From NCBI RefSeq assembly GCF_010548375.1, contig NZ_JAAGLY010000021.1, positions 62,001 to 126,000 of the forward strand: a DNA stretch of 64,000 nucleotides, written 5' to 3'. The stretch comes from Streptomyces sp. SID13726. Lineage in GTDB: Bacteria > Actinomycetota > Actinomycetes > Streptomycetales > Streptomycetaceae. Numbering within the stretch: the first letter of the stretch is position 1; every line of letters starts with the position of its first letter. Under the pieces are notes generated by a model. The model was not told where the DNA came from, searched no databases, and saw only the letters and a program-made list of their open reading frames with translations. Both the position numbers and the translations under genes were made by a program. Of this stretch, positions 44,840 through 53,008 are shown piece by piece.

Positions 44840-45667
44840 GTGAGCGGAGCCACGGGCGCCGGATCGACCGGAACCTCTACGGGGTCCTCCCCCGGCACGG
44901 AGGCGGACGGCGGCGGCCGTGGCTCTGCCGCGCGTGCGACCGACGCGCGTGACGCGGCAGCGCGTCCGACAGAAACGAACACGCCGGACACGCACACGAC
45001 TCAGCTCAAGGCCATCAAGCCGCCCGCGACCCAGTCGCGCTCGCCCGAGACTCATGGATCCCAGGGGGGACCTGTGACGGACACCCAGCCGCCGGCCCAG
45101 CCGACGGCGCCCGCCGCACCGCCTCACGCGGCGGCACAGCCGCAGCCCGCGGCACAGCCCTCGGCGTCCCCGCTGCCGGGGGAACGGCAGCCACAGCAGC
45201 AGGCGGGACCGTACCACCCGCCGCAGGCCTACCCGACACAGGCCGCCCCGGCCGGTGCCGTACGTCGTCCGCGCACCGGTGCGCGGACCATGCCCCGGAC
45301 CCGGAAGGCGCGTCTGCGGGTGGCCAAGGCCGACCCGTGGTCCGTCATGAAAGTCAGCTTCCTGCTCTCCATCGCGCTCGGCATCTGCACGATCGTCGCG
45401 GCCGCCGTGCTGTGGATGGTCATGGACGCGATGGGTGTCTTCTCGACGGTCGGCGGGACGATCTCCGAGGCGACCGGTTCGAACGAGTCGAACGGCTTCG
45501 ACCTCCAGGCGTTCCTCTCCCTGCCGAACGTCCTGATGTTCACGTCGATCATCGCGGTCATCGACGTCGTCCTCGCGACGGCGCTCGCGACTCTCGGCGC
45601 GTTCATCTACAACCTCTCCGCGGGCTTCGTCGGCGGCGTCGAGCTCACGCTGGCCGAGGACGAGTGA
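44840..45667 (+). CDS. DUF3566 transmembrane protein
   Basis: 275 residues. The first 145 are disordered Pro/Ala/Gln-rich; the C-terminal DUF3566 domain (about 155-272) holds two membrane helices (about 165-192 and 225-255) linked by a short loop. It follows gyrA with an 18-bp gap in nearly all actinobacteria, yet its function is not known. GTG start with GAGGAG. The long N-tail contains several Thr/Pro stretches but no recognisable motif. Confidence 0.9.
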   Translation: MSGATGAGSTGTSTGSSPGTEADGGGRGSAARATDARDAAARPTETNTPDTHTTQLKAIKPPATQSRSPETHGSQGGPVTDTQPPAQPTAPAAPPHAAAQPQPAAQPSASPLPGERQPQQQAGPYHPPQAYPTQAAPAGAVRRPRTGARTMPRTRKARLRVAKADPWSVMKVSFLLSIALGICTIVAAAVLWMVMDAMGVFSTVGGTISEATGSNESNGFDLQAFLSLPNVLMFTSIIAVIDVVLATALATLGAFIYNLSAGFVGGVELTLAEDE

Positions 45668-45709
45668 CCCGGTTCAAACCTGTGGGGACGGTCCTGTCGA
45701 GAACCGATT

Positions 45710-45738
45710 TTGGGACTGCCTACGTCGTGCGCTAATCT
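45710..45738 (+). promoter_or_regulatory. Candidate tRNA-Ile promoter
   Basis: TTGGGA (45710-45715), 17-base spacer, TAATCT (45733-45738), ending 40 bp before the tRNA. Confidence 0.62.
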
Positions 45739-45778
45739 TCAGGAGTCAGCGCGCGGGACACACCCCGCAAAGCGCGGC

Positions 45779-45855
45779 GGGGCTATAGCTCAGTTGGTTA
45801 GAGCGCATCCCTGATAAGGATGAGGCCACAGGTTCAAATCCTGTTAGCCCCACCA
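45779..45855 (+). tRNA. tRNA-Ile (GAU), with encoded CCA
   Basis: 77 bases including a genome-encoded CCA (45853-45855). Acceptor GGGGCTA pairs with TAGCCCC; D-loop GCTCAGTTGGTTAGAGC; anticodon GAT at 45813-45815; T-loop GGTTCAAATCC. A hairpin follows at 45860-45895. Confidence 0.98.
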
Positions 45856-45859
45856 GCTA

Positions 45860-45895
45860 CGAAGACCTTCAGCCGATTCCGGTTGGGGGTCTTCG
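45860..45895 (+). terminator. Possible terminator after tRNA-Ile
   Basis: 8-bp stem (45860-45867 with 45888-45895) enclosing a 20-base GC-rich loop; no U-tract, so weak. Confidence 0.5.
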
Positions 45896-45920
45896 GCGTT
45901 TCGGTGGGCTGTCGCTCTGC

Positions 45921-46007
45921 TTGGTCCGGTACTGCGAGGTGCTGCCAGGTACTGCGAGGTACTGCGAAGTGCCGCCAGGTGAAGTCAGGTGGCGTCAGGT
46001 GCAGTCG
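45921..46007. repeat. Imperfect 10-bp tandem repeats
   Basis: Seven consecutive 10-mers from 45931 to 46000 (ACTGCGAGGT, GCTGCCAGGT, ACTGCGAGGT, ACTGCGAAGT, GCCGCCAGGT, GAAGTCAGGT, GGCGTCAGGT) plus degenerate flanks, exact period 10. It overlaps the last few codons of the DUF6344 gene. Confidence 0.85.
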
Positions 46008-46315
46008 GCCGCGGTGAGTTCGGCTGCGTCCGCGTCGTCGGTGTCCGCGGGGGAATGGTGGCGGCAGCTGGGGGTCTTGCCGTGGGCCTCGGCCCGGATG
46101 CGCTGCTTCATCGTGGGGGGCAGCGCTCTGGCGTCGGACCAGAGCCCCTGGGCGACCGCCGGGGGTGCCGGGTGGGCCACGGTGGTGTTGCGGGCCTGCT
46201 CGGTCTGCGGTACGGCAGCGGCGGCGGTCGTCGTGATGAGGCCGAGCGCCGTGAACAGCGCGAGGAAGGCCGTGATGACGGCGGTCCAGAGCTTCATGAC
46301 CTTGTTCTGGGTCAT
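45995..46315 (-). CDS. DUF6344-type small secreted protein
   Basis: 106 residues: signal peptide (about 1-34; 'KLWTAVITAFLALFTALGL' then AAAA) followed by a short extracellular part with 'LPPTMKQRIRAEAHGKTPSCRH' (about 66-87) and two cysteines. I associate it with the uncharacterised Streptomyces DUF6344 family; the function is unknown. ATG with GAGGG upstream. The 10-bp tandem repeats begin within its last codons. Confidence 0.75.
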   Translation of the reverse strand: MTQNKVMKLWTAVITAFLALFTALGLITTTAAAAVPQTEQARNTTVAHPAPPAVAQGLWSDARALPPTMKQRIRAEAHGKTPSCRHHSPADTDDADAAELTAADCT

Positions 46316-46655
46316 GGTCCCTCACTTTCGGGCTGGAGCGATTTGCGTACTTTCCTCATGATGTGTATATGCGCCGCGAAAGCACGGACCGGCATCCGTG
46401 GCGCGTCGATCTTCAGATGAACACCACCCGGATGGGCGCAAGGGTGGAGAAAAAGTGGGTAGCCGGGAGGAGAAGGGGCGAAGTGACCGTCCGTGGAGGT
46501 GTGATCACCCTCTGATCGGAGGGTCCACTTCCGCTTCTACTGGGTTGTCCCGGACGGGAGTTGAGGGCCCGGACGCAGGTCACCGATCGGTATCGGTCGG
46601 TGTGTATAGTCGGGCGCCAGAGGTCCCCTACGTCAACGAAAGACGAGGTCGCGCG
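46316..46655. promoter_or_regulatory. Divergent intergenic region DUF6344 / DLW-39
   Basis: 340 bp without a gene. TATAGT (46605-46610) is a good -10 for the DLW-39 gene but lacks a clear -35; a short inverted repeat ACCGAT/ATCGGT (46582-46597) sits where the -35 would be. No other structure was recognised. Confidence 0.4.
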
Positions 46656-46784
46656 GTGAAGAAGCTTCTCCTGGTCGCACTGGCCGCCATCGGCGGGCTC
46701 CTCGTGTACCGCCAGATCCAGGCGGATCGCGCCGAGCAGGATCTGTGGACGGAGGCGACTGACTCCGTGCCCACGGGTTCGTGA
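46656..46784 (+). CDS. DLW-39 family small membrane protein
   Basis: 42 residues: one N-terminal hydrophobic segment (about 3-18; 'KLLLVALAAIGGLLVY') followed by 'QADRAEQDLWTEATD', the conserved tail with DLW that names this short actinobacterial family. GTG start with GAGG. The family is uncharacterised. It is followed by three 13-bp repeats and a terminator. Confidence 0.87.
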   Translation: MKKLLLVALAAIGGLLVYRQIQADRAEQDLWTEATDSVPTGS

Positions 46785-46789
46785 GTACC

Positions 46790-46828
46790 GAGATTCGATT
46801 CTGAGATTCGATTCTGAGACTCGAGTCT
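46790..46828. repeat. Three tandem 13-bp repeats
   Basis: GAGATTCGATTCT twice, then GAGACTCGAGTCT, head to tail directly after the DLW-39 stop; the third copy contains the palindrome GACTCGAGTC. Confidence 0.9.
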
Positions 46829-46834
46829 GAGCAG

Positions 46835-46860
46835 ACCCCGGCCGTGGTTGCGGTCGGGGT
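46835..46860 (+). terminator. Terminator after DLW-39 gene
   Basis: 10-bp stem (46835-46844 with 46851-46860, one G-T pair), 6-base loop, then TTTTGTG. The following CCTGGA hexamer run (46870-46892) is low-complexity. Confidence 0.85.
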
Positions 46861-47057
46861 TTTGTGTTGCCTGGACCTGGACCTGGACCTGGCTCCGGAC
46901 TCGGATTCCGGTGCGGGCTGTGGCTCCGGGTTTCGGACGGTCGTACGGATTGCGGGGGTGGCCGTCGGGCCGGCGGGGCAGGATGGGCCACGATCGGTGA
47001 GCCGTCCGCACGGGCGGCCGTAGGAGCTCGGGCGCGGGTACGGAGGGGTGGCGCGGG

Positions 47058-48470
47058 ATGGGGCGGCGGCGTACGGCGTGGCGGCGGGTGGCCGTGGTGG
47101 GGGCGGTGCTGAGCGCGGTGGCGGGTGCGCCGGGGGGACTGGTCCTCGCGGCTTCCCCCTCACCCTCGTCCTCCTCTGCCTCCCCTTCTTCTTCCTCGTC
47201 CTCTGCTACGACCTCCTCGTACGCGTTCGCCGAAGGGGCGCCGTCGGTCACCGGGGCGGTGGGGACCGCGGACGCCGAGGAGTTGTCGCCTGGGACGACG
47301 TACCGGAGTTCGCTGCCGAGCGAGGGCAAGGTGTACTACCGCCTCGAACTCGACGGCACGTCGACCGTGTACGTCGCCGCGACGGCCGTACCCCCCGCGG
47401 GCGCCGCCGTCGCCACCACGGACGGCGTCAGGGTCTTCCTCCAGGACGCCGACGGGCGTTCCTGTTCCACGGACACCGCAGGCGTCGGTGCCGGCCGCAG
47501 CGTGCGTCCCCTCACCGTGTGGGGCGCGCGTGAGCTGCCGTCGGGCGGGTCGCTGTGCCAGAACGCCGGGACGTACTACGTCGTCGTCGAACGGGTGCGG
47601 CGGACCGTTTCCTCGCCGGGGGACTGGGATCTGGAGCTTGCGCCCGTGCTGGAACCCCGGCTGCGGCAGGCCGGTTCGACCAGCGCGCCCGAGGCCTGGG
47701 ACTCGGCCACGCCTGCGCCGCCCGGCGGGGAGCCCGTGGCAGTGCGGGGTGGCGGGGGGTTCGGCTCGGCGGCGGCGCTGGAGCAGGGGGTGTGGCGGGA
47801 CGACGTACGGCCCGGGCAGACGCTGTTCTATGAGGTGCCGGTCGGTTGGGGGCAGCAGTTGTATGCCACGGCCGATGTGGGCAGTTCGGCGGGTGGCGGC
47901 GGGGGCGGCTCCGGCACCGGCGGGTCGGGTGGCGGGGGGTTTGTCGCGGGGGCCGTGAATCTGGCGCTGTACAACCCCGTGCGCGGGCTCGTCGACGATA
48001 CGAGCATCAGCTACAACGGCAGCCAGAAGTCAGGGGCGTTGGCTGCTGTGCCGCCGGTCGAGTACGGCAACCGGTATGCCGTTTCCGGCCGGGTGAGCGG
48101 GATGCGGTTCGCGGGGGCCTACTACCTCGTCGTACATCTCGCGGAGCGGGTGGGCGAGGAGTTCGGGGACGGGCCGCTGGGGTTGACGCTGCGGGTGCGG
48201 GTGAAGGGGGCGGCGACGGTGGGGCCCGGGTATGTGGGGTCGTCCGAGCCTTCCGGGATCTTTCAGGTGGGTGTTCTGGGTGAGGGGGCGGGGGTGGCCG
48301 GGGGTGCCTCTCGGGGTGACGGTGGTGCGGGTGGTGGTGCGGGTGGCGGTGCGGGTGGTGGTGCTGGGATGACGCTGGTGGCTGTTGGGGGGATCGGGGT
48401 GGGGACTGTGGTGTTGGTGGTTCTCGGGGTGTGGACGGTGGTGGGGCGGCGGAGGGCTGCTGGGGTGTAG
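47058..48470 (+). CDS. Large secreted, C-terminally anchored protein of unknown function
   Basis: 470 residues: signal peptide (about 1-31, RRVAVVGAVLSAVAG), a Ser-rich stretch (32-53), two beta-rich extracellular parts ('YYRLELDGTSTVYVAATAVPP' and 'TLFYEVPVGWGQQLYATADVG', about 90-200 and 230-400) and a Gly-rich hinge before one C-terminal membrane helix (about 440-462) and RRR stop-transfer. No catalytic motif is seen; the paired beta domains resemble pre-peptidase-like folds (inference). GGAGGGGTG precedes the ATG. It is convergent with the Ser/Thr kinase. Confidence 0.8.
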   Translation: MGRRRTAWRRVAVVGAVLSAVAGAPGGLVLAASPSPSSSSASPSSSSSSATTSSYAFAEGAPSVTGAVGTADAEELSPGTTYRSSLPSEGKVYYRLELDGTSTVYVAATAVPPAGAAVATTDGVRVFLQDADGRSCSTDTAGVGAGRSVRPLTVWGARELPSGGSLCQNAGTYYVVVERVRRTVSSPGDWDLELAPVLEPRLRQAGSTSAPEAWDSATPAPPGGEPVAVRGGGGFGSAAALEQGVWRDDVRPGQTLFYEVPVGWGQQLYATADVGSSAGGGGGGSGTGGSGGGGFVAGAVNLALYNPVRGLVDDTSISYNGSQKSGALAAVPPVEYGNRYAVSGRVSGMRFAGAYYLVVHLAERVGEEFGDGPLGLTLRVRVKGAATVGPGYVGSSEPSGIFQVGVLGEGAGVAGGASRGDGGAGGGAGGGAGGGAGMTLVAVGGIGVGTVVLVVLGVWTVVGRRRAAGV

Positions 48471-48622
48471 GGCTTCGGGTTGGGGGTGTCTCCGGGGGCG
48501 GGGGCGTCCGGTTGAGCGGTCGTTCTTTTCGGGTGTGCTTGCCCGGGTGTGCTTGTCCGGGTGGCGTGCCGCTCAGGACTACGGCGGCTCGGCTGCGGGG
48601 GGCTTGTCGAGGTGTCGGGATG

Positions 48623-51600
48623 TCAGATCTGGGTCAGGGCCCAGAAACCCACGGCGTAGCAGGCCAGAGCCAGGAGTAGCAGCGGGATCGCCACCTTGGC
48701 GGGTGGGCCGCTTCGGCGTGCTCGTGAAACTGCTCGGGCGGGAGGCGGAACCTGTGGGCTCTGAGCGGTGTACGAAGCAGTAGAGGCATCTTCGCGGAGC
48801 TGGTGCGGGGTGTGTGGGGAGCGCGGGGCGCGGGGTTGGGGGGAGGGCAGGACGTGAGTGGGGGGTGTGGGGTCGTGGGGGGAGATGCGGGCGGGGTGAG
48901 CTGGTGCGTGCTGATGTTGTTGGGCCTGGGCCTGGGGGCGTGGCTGTGGGCGGGGCTGGTGTTCCGGTGGCGGGGGGAAGCTGCTGGTGCCCGATGCCGA
49001 GGGGGGCTGGGGTGGAGCGGGGGGCGTGGCGCGTGGGGACCATGGGGGCGCCGAGCCGGTGAGGGGGGTGGTGGTCGGGTAGGGCGCGTCGGGGTCTACG
49101 GCTTCTGTGCCGGCGTTTGGGTTGGGGCGGAAGGGGGCGGCGTGTGGCGGGTGGGCTGTCTCGCCGGGCCAGGACGGGGGGTTGGACTGCTCGTGCCGCG
49201 GGGTCGAGTTGGCGTCTCCGGGCCCGGGCCACGACGGTGGGTCGGCCTCGTCGGGGCGGTGCGTTGGGCGTGCGTGCCTGGGCCAAGGCGCAGGGTTGGC
49301 TTCGCCGGACCAGGACGGTGCGTTTCCCTCGCCGGGCTGGGGCGCCCTGTGTATCTCCCTGGCCCCGGACGGGTCGTTACCTGCCTCGGGCTGAGGCGCC
49401 GCGCTTCTTCCGTTGGACCAGGAATCGGACCAGGGAGGGGTGCTGGCTGCCTCGCCGGGTTGGAAAGGCGGCTCACTTACTCCATCACGGGGGTGGGAAG
49501 GCGGCTCACTTATCCCGCCACGGGGGTGAGAAGGCATCCCGCTTCCCTCACCGGGCCAGGGGGGCACCCCGCTTGGCCCGTGGGGGCGGGAACGCCCACT
49601 TCCTTCACCGGGCCGGGAGGGCATTTCGCCTGGTTCGCCGGGGTGGAGGGGACGTCGGCTTCCTTCGCCGGGACGCGAGGACTTCTTGCCGGGGTCGTTG
49701 GGGCGGAGGGAGGGGTTGTTTCCCTCACCCGGCCACGACGGCATCTCACCTGGTTCGCCGGGCTGAGGGGAGCGGCTGTTTCGTCCATCGGGCCAGGGCG
49801 GCGAGGGCATCCCGACTTGCCCCTCGGGGCGGGGGGACCGTCCCTCTTCACCGGGCCGGGAAGGTATTTCGCCTGCCTCACCGGGCTGGAGGGGCCGTTC
49901 GCTCCATCCGCCAGGCCAGGAGGACGCCTCGTTCGAACCCCCGGGCTGGGGCGGCACCCCACCCGGCTCCCCACGATGGGAGGGCGCTCTGTCCGGTTCC
50001 CCGGATTGGGAGGGCACTCCGCCTGGCCCCTCGGGCAGGGAGGAACTGCCCGCGTTTCCTCCGGTGGGCCAGTGAGGAGGCGGCTGGCCAGCGTCGCCCT
50101 GCTGGGATCCAGCCCCGTTGCCTTCGCCGAACCAGGAGGATGCTCCTCCCGACTCACCGGGGGGTCGGGAAGCAACCCCGTTGGTGCCCTCGCCGGACCA
50201 AGAGGGCACCGCACCTGGTCCGCCGGACCCGGCCTCGTACCTGGACCCGGTACCGGGCTCCTGCCCGGACGCGTAACCGGCACCGGGTTCGTACGCGGAC
50301 GCGGCGTCTGGCCCGGGCTCGTACCTGGACCCGCCACCGGACATGTCCCCGGACCCGGCGTCTGGACCGTGCTCGTACCTGGCCCCGGCACCGGGCTCCT
50401 GCCCGGACGCGTAACCTGCACCGGGTTCGTACCCCGACCCGGCATCTGGCCCGGGCTCGTACCCGGACCTGGCCCTGGGTTCCTGCCCGGACCCGGCATC
50501 TGGCCCGACCTCGGGCCTGTACCGGGCACCGGGCTCCTGCCCGGACCCGGACCTGGACCTGGACCCGGACCTGGCACCAGGCTCCTGCCCGGGCCCGGGC
50601 CCGGACCCGGACCCGGCCTCGTACTCAGGTCCGTCACCAGACCCGGCCCCAGCCTCAGATCGCGCACCGGCCCCACCCCCGGAACCAGGCCAAGACACCC
50701 CCGCATCTCCTCCGGCGGCACCAAACGCCCCCACATTTCCAGCCCCACCCCCGGAGCCCACCGCACCCCCCGGGCCTACACCACCCCCGGAGCCCACCGC
50801 ACCCTCAGGGCCCACACCACCCCCGAAGCCCCTCTCGCCCCCGTACCCCGCCCTGTCGTCTCCCCCCATCCGAACCCTCCGAGGATCCACCCCCGGAGCC
50901 TGCTTCACAGGACCCCCCGCCCCGAACCCCGGTGGCAGAGGACCGAGTTGGTCGAAGATCTCTATCGAGTCGTCGTCGGGGCCGGGGTCCGGGAGGAGTT
51001 CTCGGGCGGCGGCGAGGGCCTTGCGGGCGCCTGTGGCGGTGCGGAAGCGGGCGTGGGGGTCCGGTTGGAGGAGGGAGGAGACGACCTGCCAGAGCGGGTC
51101 GGGGACGCTCTGGGGCGCGCTCGGGGTGCCGTGGGCGGCGAAGTACTGGATGAGCGCCTTGGCGTCGGGCTTGGCGCCCTCCAGGAGGTACAGCGCGACC
51201 AGGCCGACGGCGAACAGGTCGGCGGGGAAGTCCGGTTCCGCGCCCATCATCTGCTCGGGGGCGAGATAGCCGGGCGTGCCCACGACGAGGTTGGTCTCGG
51301 TCAGGCGCGGTTCGCCCAGCCGCATCGCGATGCCGAAGTCGGACAGGCGCAGCCGGGGCCGTCCGGTGCCGGTGGCCTCCAGCAGGATGTTGGCCGGTTT
51401 GATGTCCCGGTGCACGACACCTTCGGCGTGCACCGCGGCCAGTCCCGCGAGGAGCTGGTCGAGGAGGGTGCAGACGAAGGCGGGGGGCAGGGGGCCGTAG
51501 TCCCCGATCAGGTGGACCAGCGAGCCGCCGGAGACCAGGTCCATGGTGAACAGGACCTTGTCGTCGTCGGCGGCCCAGCTGGCCGGTGCGAGGACATGGG

Positions 51601-51784
51601 GGTGGTCGATCCGCAGGGCCTGTTCGCGGACGAACCGCAGCAGGGAGTGCGCGTCGCTCTGCAACAGGACCTTGGCCGCCACATAGCGGCGGCGCCGGTG
51701 GTCCCAGGCACGCCAGACGGCGCCCACGCCGCCGCGTCCGATCGGGTCGGCCAGTTCGTACCGGCCGGCGAACACCTCACCCAT
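48623..51784 (-). CDS. Ser/Thr protein kinase with long repetitive linker and C-terminal membrane helix
   Basis: 1053 residues. An active-looking kinase domain (about 5-270): GRGGVG (16-21), AAK (Lys38), HRDIKPAN (125-132), DFG (149-151), and 'YLAPEQ' (173-178). Then about 740 residues of Gly/Pro/Ser/Glu/Arg low complexity with 46-residue tandem units, and one C-terminal membrane helix (about 1033-1050), so the kinase would sit in the cytoplasm tethered by a long linker. The gene's reading frame is confirmed by intact kinase motifs even though a long open frame exists on the opposite strand. ATG with GGGAGGAG upstream. Confidence 0.9.
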   Translation of the reverse strand: MGEVFAGRYELADPIGRGGVGAVWRAWDHRRRRYVAAKVLLQSDAHSLLRFVREQALRIDHPHVLAPASWAADDDKVLFTMDLVSGGSLVHLIGDYGPLPPAFVCTLLDQLLAGLAAVHAEGVVHRDIKPANILLEATGTGRPRLRLSDFGIAMRLGEPRLTETNLVVGTPGYLAPEQMMGAEPDFPADLFAVGLVALYLLEGAKPDAKALIQYFAAHGTPSAPQSVPDPLWQVVSSLLQPDPHARFRTATGARKALAAARELLPDPGPDDDSIEIFDQLGPLPPGFGAGGPVKQAPGVDPRRVRMGGDDRAGYGGERGFGGGVGPEGAVGSGGGVGPGGAVGSGGGAGNVGAFGAAGGDAGVSWPGSGGGAGARSEAGAGSGDGPEYEAGSGSGPGPGQEPGARSGSRSRSGSGQEPGARYRPEVGPDAGSGQEPRARSGYEPGPDAGSGYEPGAGYASGQEPGAGARYEHGPDAGSGDMSGGGSRYEPGPDAASAYEPGAGYASGQEPGTGSRYEAGSGGPGAVPSWSGEGTNGVASRPPGESGGASSWFGEGNGAGSQQGDAGQPPPHWPTGGNAGSSSLPEGPGGVPSQSGEPDRAPSHRGEPGGVPPQPGGSNEASSWPGGWSERPLQPGEAGEIPSRPGEEGRSPRPEGQVGMPSPPWPDGRNSRSPQPGEPGEMPSWPGEGNNPSLRPNDPGKKSSRPGEGSRRPLHPGEPGEMPSRPGEGSGRSRPHGPSGVPPWPGEGSGMPSHPRGGISEPPSHPRDGVSEPPFQPGEAASTPPWSDSWSNGRSAAPQPEAGNDPSGAREIHRAPQPGEGNAPSWSGEANPAPWPRHARPTHRPDEADPPSWPGPGDANSTPRHEQSNPPSWPGETAHPPHAAPFRPNPNAGTEAVDPDAPYPTTTPLTGSAPPWSPRATPPAPPQPPSASGTSSFPPPPEHQPRPQPRPQAQAQQHQHAPAHPARISPHDPTPPTHVLPSPQPRAPRSPHTPHQLREDASTASYTAQSPQVPPPARAVSRARRSGPPAKVAIPLLLLALACYAVGFWALTQI
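49500..50575. repeat. Repetitive low-complexity block in the kinase gene
   Basis: Two kinds of repeat. In 49500-49950 the minus-strand protein repeats PGEPGEMPS-type units. In about 50220-50480 a 138-bp unit (46 residues) recurs: the 26 bases at 50252-50277 are repeated at 50390-50415. Further CGGACC/TGGACC hexamers run at 50538-50575. Confidence 0.8.
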
Positions 51785-51833
51785 GACTGTGCGTCGCTCC
51801 TCCCCCTGCGGTTACCCCCCTTGCTTCCCCCTC

Positions 51834-51878
51834 GATGAGCGATACGACCCCTCGTGGCCTCCCTGATGAGAGATACGG
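51834..51878. repeat. Direct repeat upstream of the kinase gene
   Basis: GATGAGCGATACG (51834-51846) and GATGAGAGATACG (51865-51877), period 31 bp, each followed by CCC after one base. They lie 50-95 bp upstream of the kinase start and may be regulator or promoter elements. The rest of the 238-bp gap shows nothing. Confidence 0.55.
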
Positions 51879-52022
51879 CCCGTGTTCCTCGTCTCCTCGG
51901 CGGCCGGCACACCCCCGTGTGTCACCGCCGGTGAGGAGCGCGACCCCCTCGCGCTCCTCCGTCACACCCGTACGGCCCTCGGCCCGGCTGCCGAACCCCC
52001 TTCGGCGACCGGGCGGTCGGGC

Positions 52023-52571
52023 TCAGTTCTGGTGGGACTGGTAGTGCGTGACCGCGTCGGACGTGCGGCCGGCACCGTAGACCCGGAGGAACTCTGCCAG
52101 TTCCGGGTGGGTCGGGGCGAGGGTGTCGGCCGCGTCGATGATGTCTCCGGCGGCGGCCACCGAGCGCAGCAGCGACTGGATCTCGCGGACGACCCGCTTG
52201 ACCGTCGGCGCACCCGAACTGCTCGTCGTGGTCGTGGTGTTGCTGAGCACCGAGCCCCCCTGCGACTTCTTGATCTCGTCCATCCGCTCGGTCGCCTCGG
52301 CGGCGCTCACGCTGCCGTCGGCGACCTGGCCCGCCAGGTCCTGCAGCAGCTGCACCCGCTGGACCACGGCGGGATTTCCGATCTTCGCCCGCTGACCGCT
52401 CATCAGCTGACTCAGCATCGGAGCGGACAGTCCCAGTACCCCCGCGAGACGGGCCTGGTTGAGGCCGAGGTCGTCTATGAGCTTCCGAAAGAGCGCCCCC
52501 AGCGGCTCCCCGTACCAGTTCCGCTGAAGCTCCCGCGCTCTTGCGGTCGCTTCCTGTTGTGCGGCGTCCAT
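52023..52571 (-). CDS. Helix-turn-helix (XRE-like) DNA-binding protein
   Basis: 182 residues. The N-terminal HTH (about 35-60; 'LNQARLAGVLGLSAPMLSQLMSGQR') is followed by a helical dimer or effector part (about 65-180) with a Thr/Ser-rich hinge. ATG with GGGGAG upstream. A perfect 9-bp inverted repeat lies 32 bp before its start, likely its own operator. It is upstream of the kinase gene on the same strand (238-bp gap), so it may regulate the kinase (inference). Confidence 0.88.
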   Translation of the reverse strand: MDAAQQEATARARELQRNWYGEPLGALFRKLIDDLGLNQARLAGVLGLSAPMLSQLMSGQRAKIGNPAVVQRVQLLQDLAGQVADGSVSAAEATERMDEIKKSQGGSVLSNTTTTTSSSGAPTVKRVVREIQSLLRSVAAAGDIIDAADTLAPTHPELAEFLRVYGAGRTSDAVTHYQSHQN

Positions 52572-52602
52572 GTGCGTCTCCCCATCGCTTCCCCAAAAAA
52601 CC

Positions 52603-52624
52603 GTGGTTCGCGACAGCGAACCAC
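52603..52624. promoter_or_regulatory. Palindromic operator for the HTH regulator
   Basis: GTGGTTCGC - GACA - GCGAACCAC: perfect 9-bp arms around a 4-base spacer. A further half-like GTTCGCGGGG lies at about 52650. It is the best candidate binding site for the adjacent HTH protein. Confidence 0.67.
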
Positions 52625-52672
52625 GCCGAGCATCTTACGGAGAGTGGTCGTTCGCGGGGACCCCCAATCTTT

Positions 52673-52703
52673 TTGCGGAGCACCGGGGATGACCCGGTAC
52701 TCT
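52673..52703 (+). promoter_or_regulatory. Candidate tRNA-Ala promoter
   Basis: TTGCGG (52673-52678), 19-base spacer, TACTCT (52698-52703), about 50 bp before the tRNA. The -35 is poor. Confidence 0.45.
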
Positions 52704-52754
52704 GGTCTCGACGCCCACCGGTCAGCGGTAGGTCCGGCGGACGTCTCTCGTCCC

Positions 52755-52827
52755 GGGGCCTTAGCTCAGTTGGTAGAGCGCTGTCTTTGCATGGCAGATG
52801 TCAGGGGTTCGACTCCCCTAGGCTCCA
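52755..52827 (+). tRNA. tRNA-Ala (UGC), no encoded CCA
   Basis: 73 bases. Acceptor GGGGCCT pairs with AGGCTCC and carries the G3-U70 wobble that identifies alanine tRNA. Anticodon TGC at 52788-52790; T-loop GGTTCGACTCC. The 3' CCA is not encoded (CAC follows), so CCA addition by PcnA is needed. Confidence 0.98.
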
Positions 52828-53008
52828 CACCTCATCCCCTCCGACCTGCGGATACGCGGGCGGAGGGGATTTTCGTGCGCGGGCGGGCCGGCTCGGGGTG
52901 CCGGTGGGGCGCCGCCGGGTCATGATCGGACCACGTGTCCTCTCCCCCGGAGCGCACGGGTCCCCTGCCTTGGAGCGATCGACTCCCCGACCGCACAGCG
53001 GATGCCCC

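Noticed and set aside
45931..46000. 10-bp repeats as a CRISPR array
   Set aside because: Repeat unit is 10 bp without spacers, and no cas gene is near.
46870..46892. CCTGGA hexamer run as a regulatory array
   Set aside because: Short low-complexity run next to a terminator; similar runs occur in the kinase linker, so slippage is the likely cause.
48803..51838. A 1011-codon plus-strand open frame opposite the kinase gene
   Set aside because: It is antisense to a gene with intact kinase motifs; its product is repetitive Gly/Arg/Pro sequence typical of GC-rich shadow frames and has no ribosome site.
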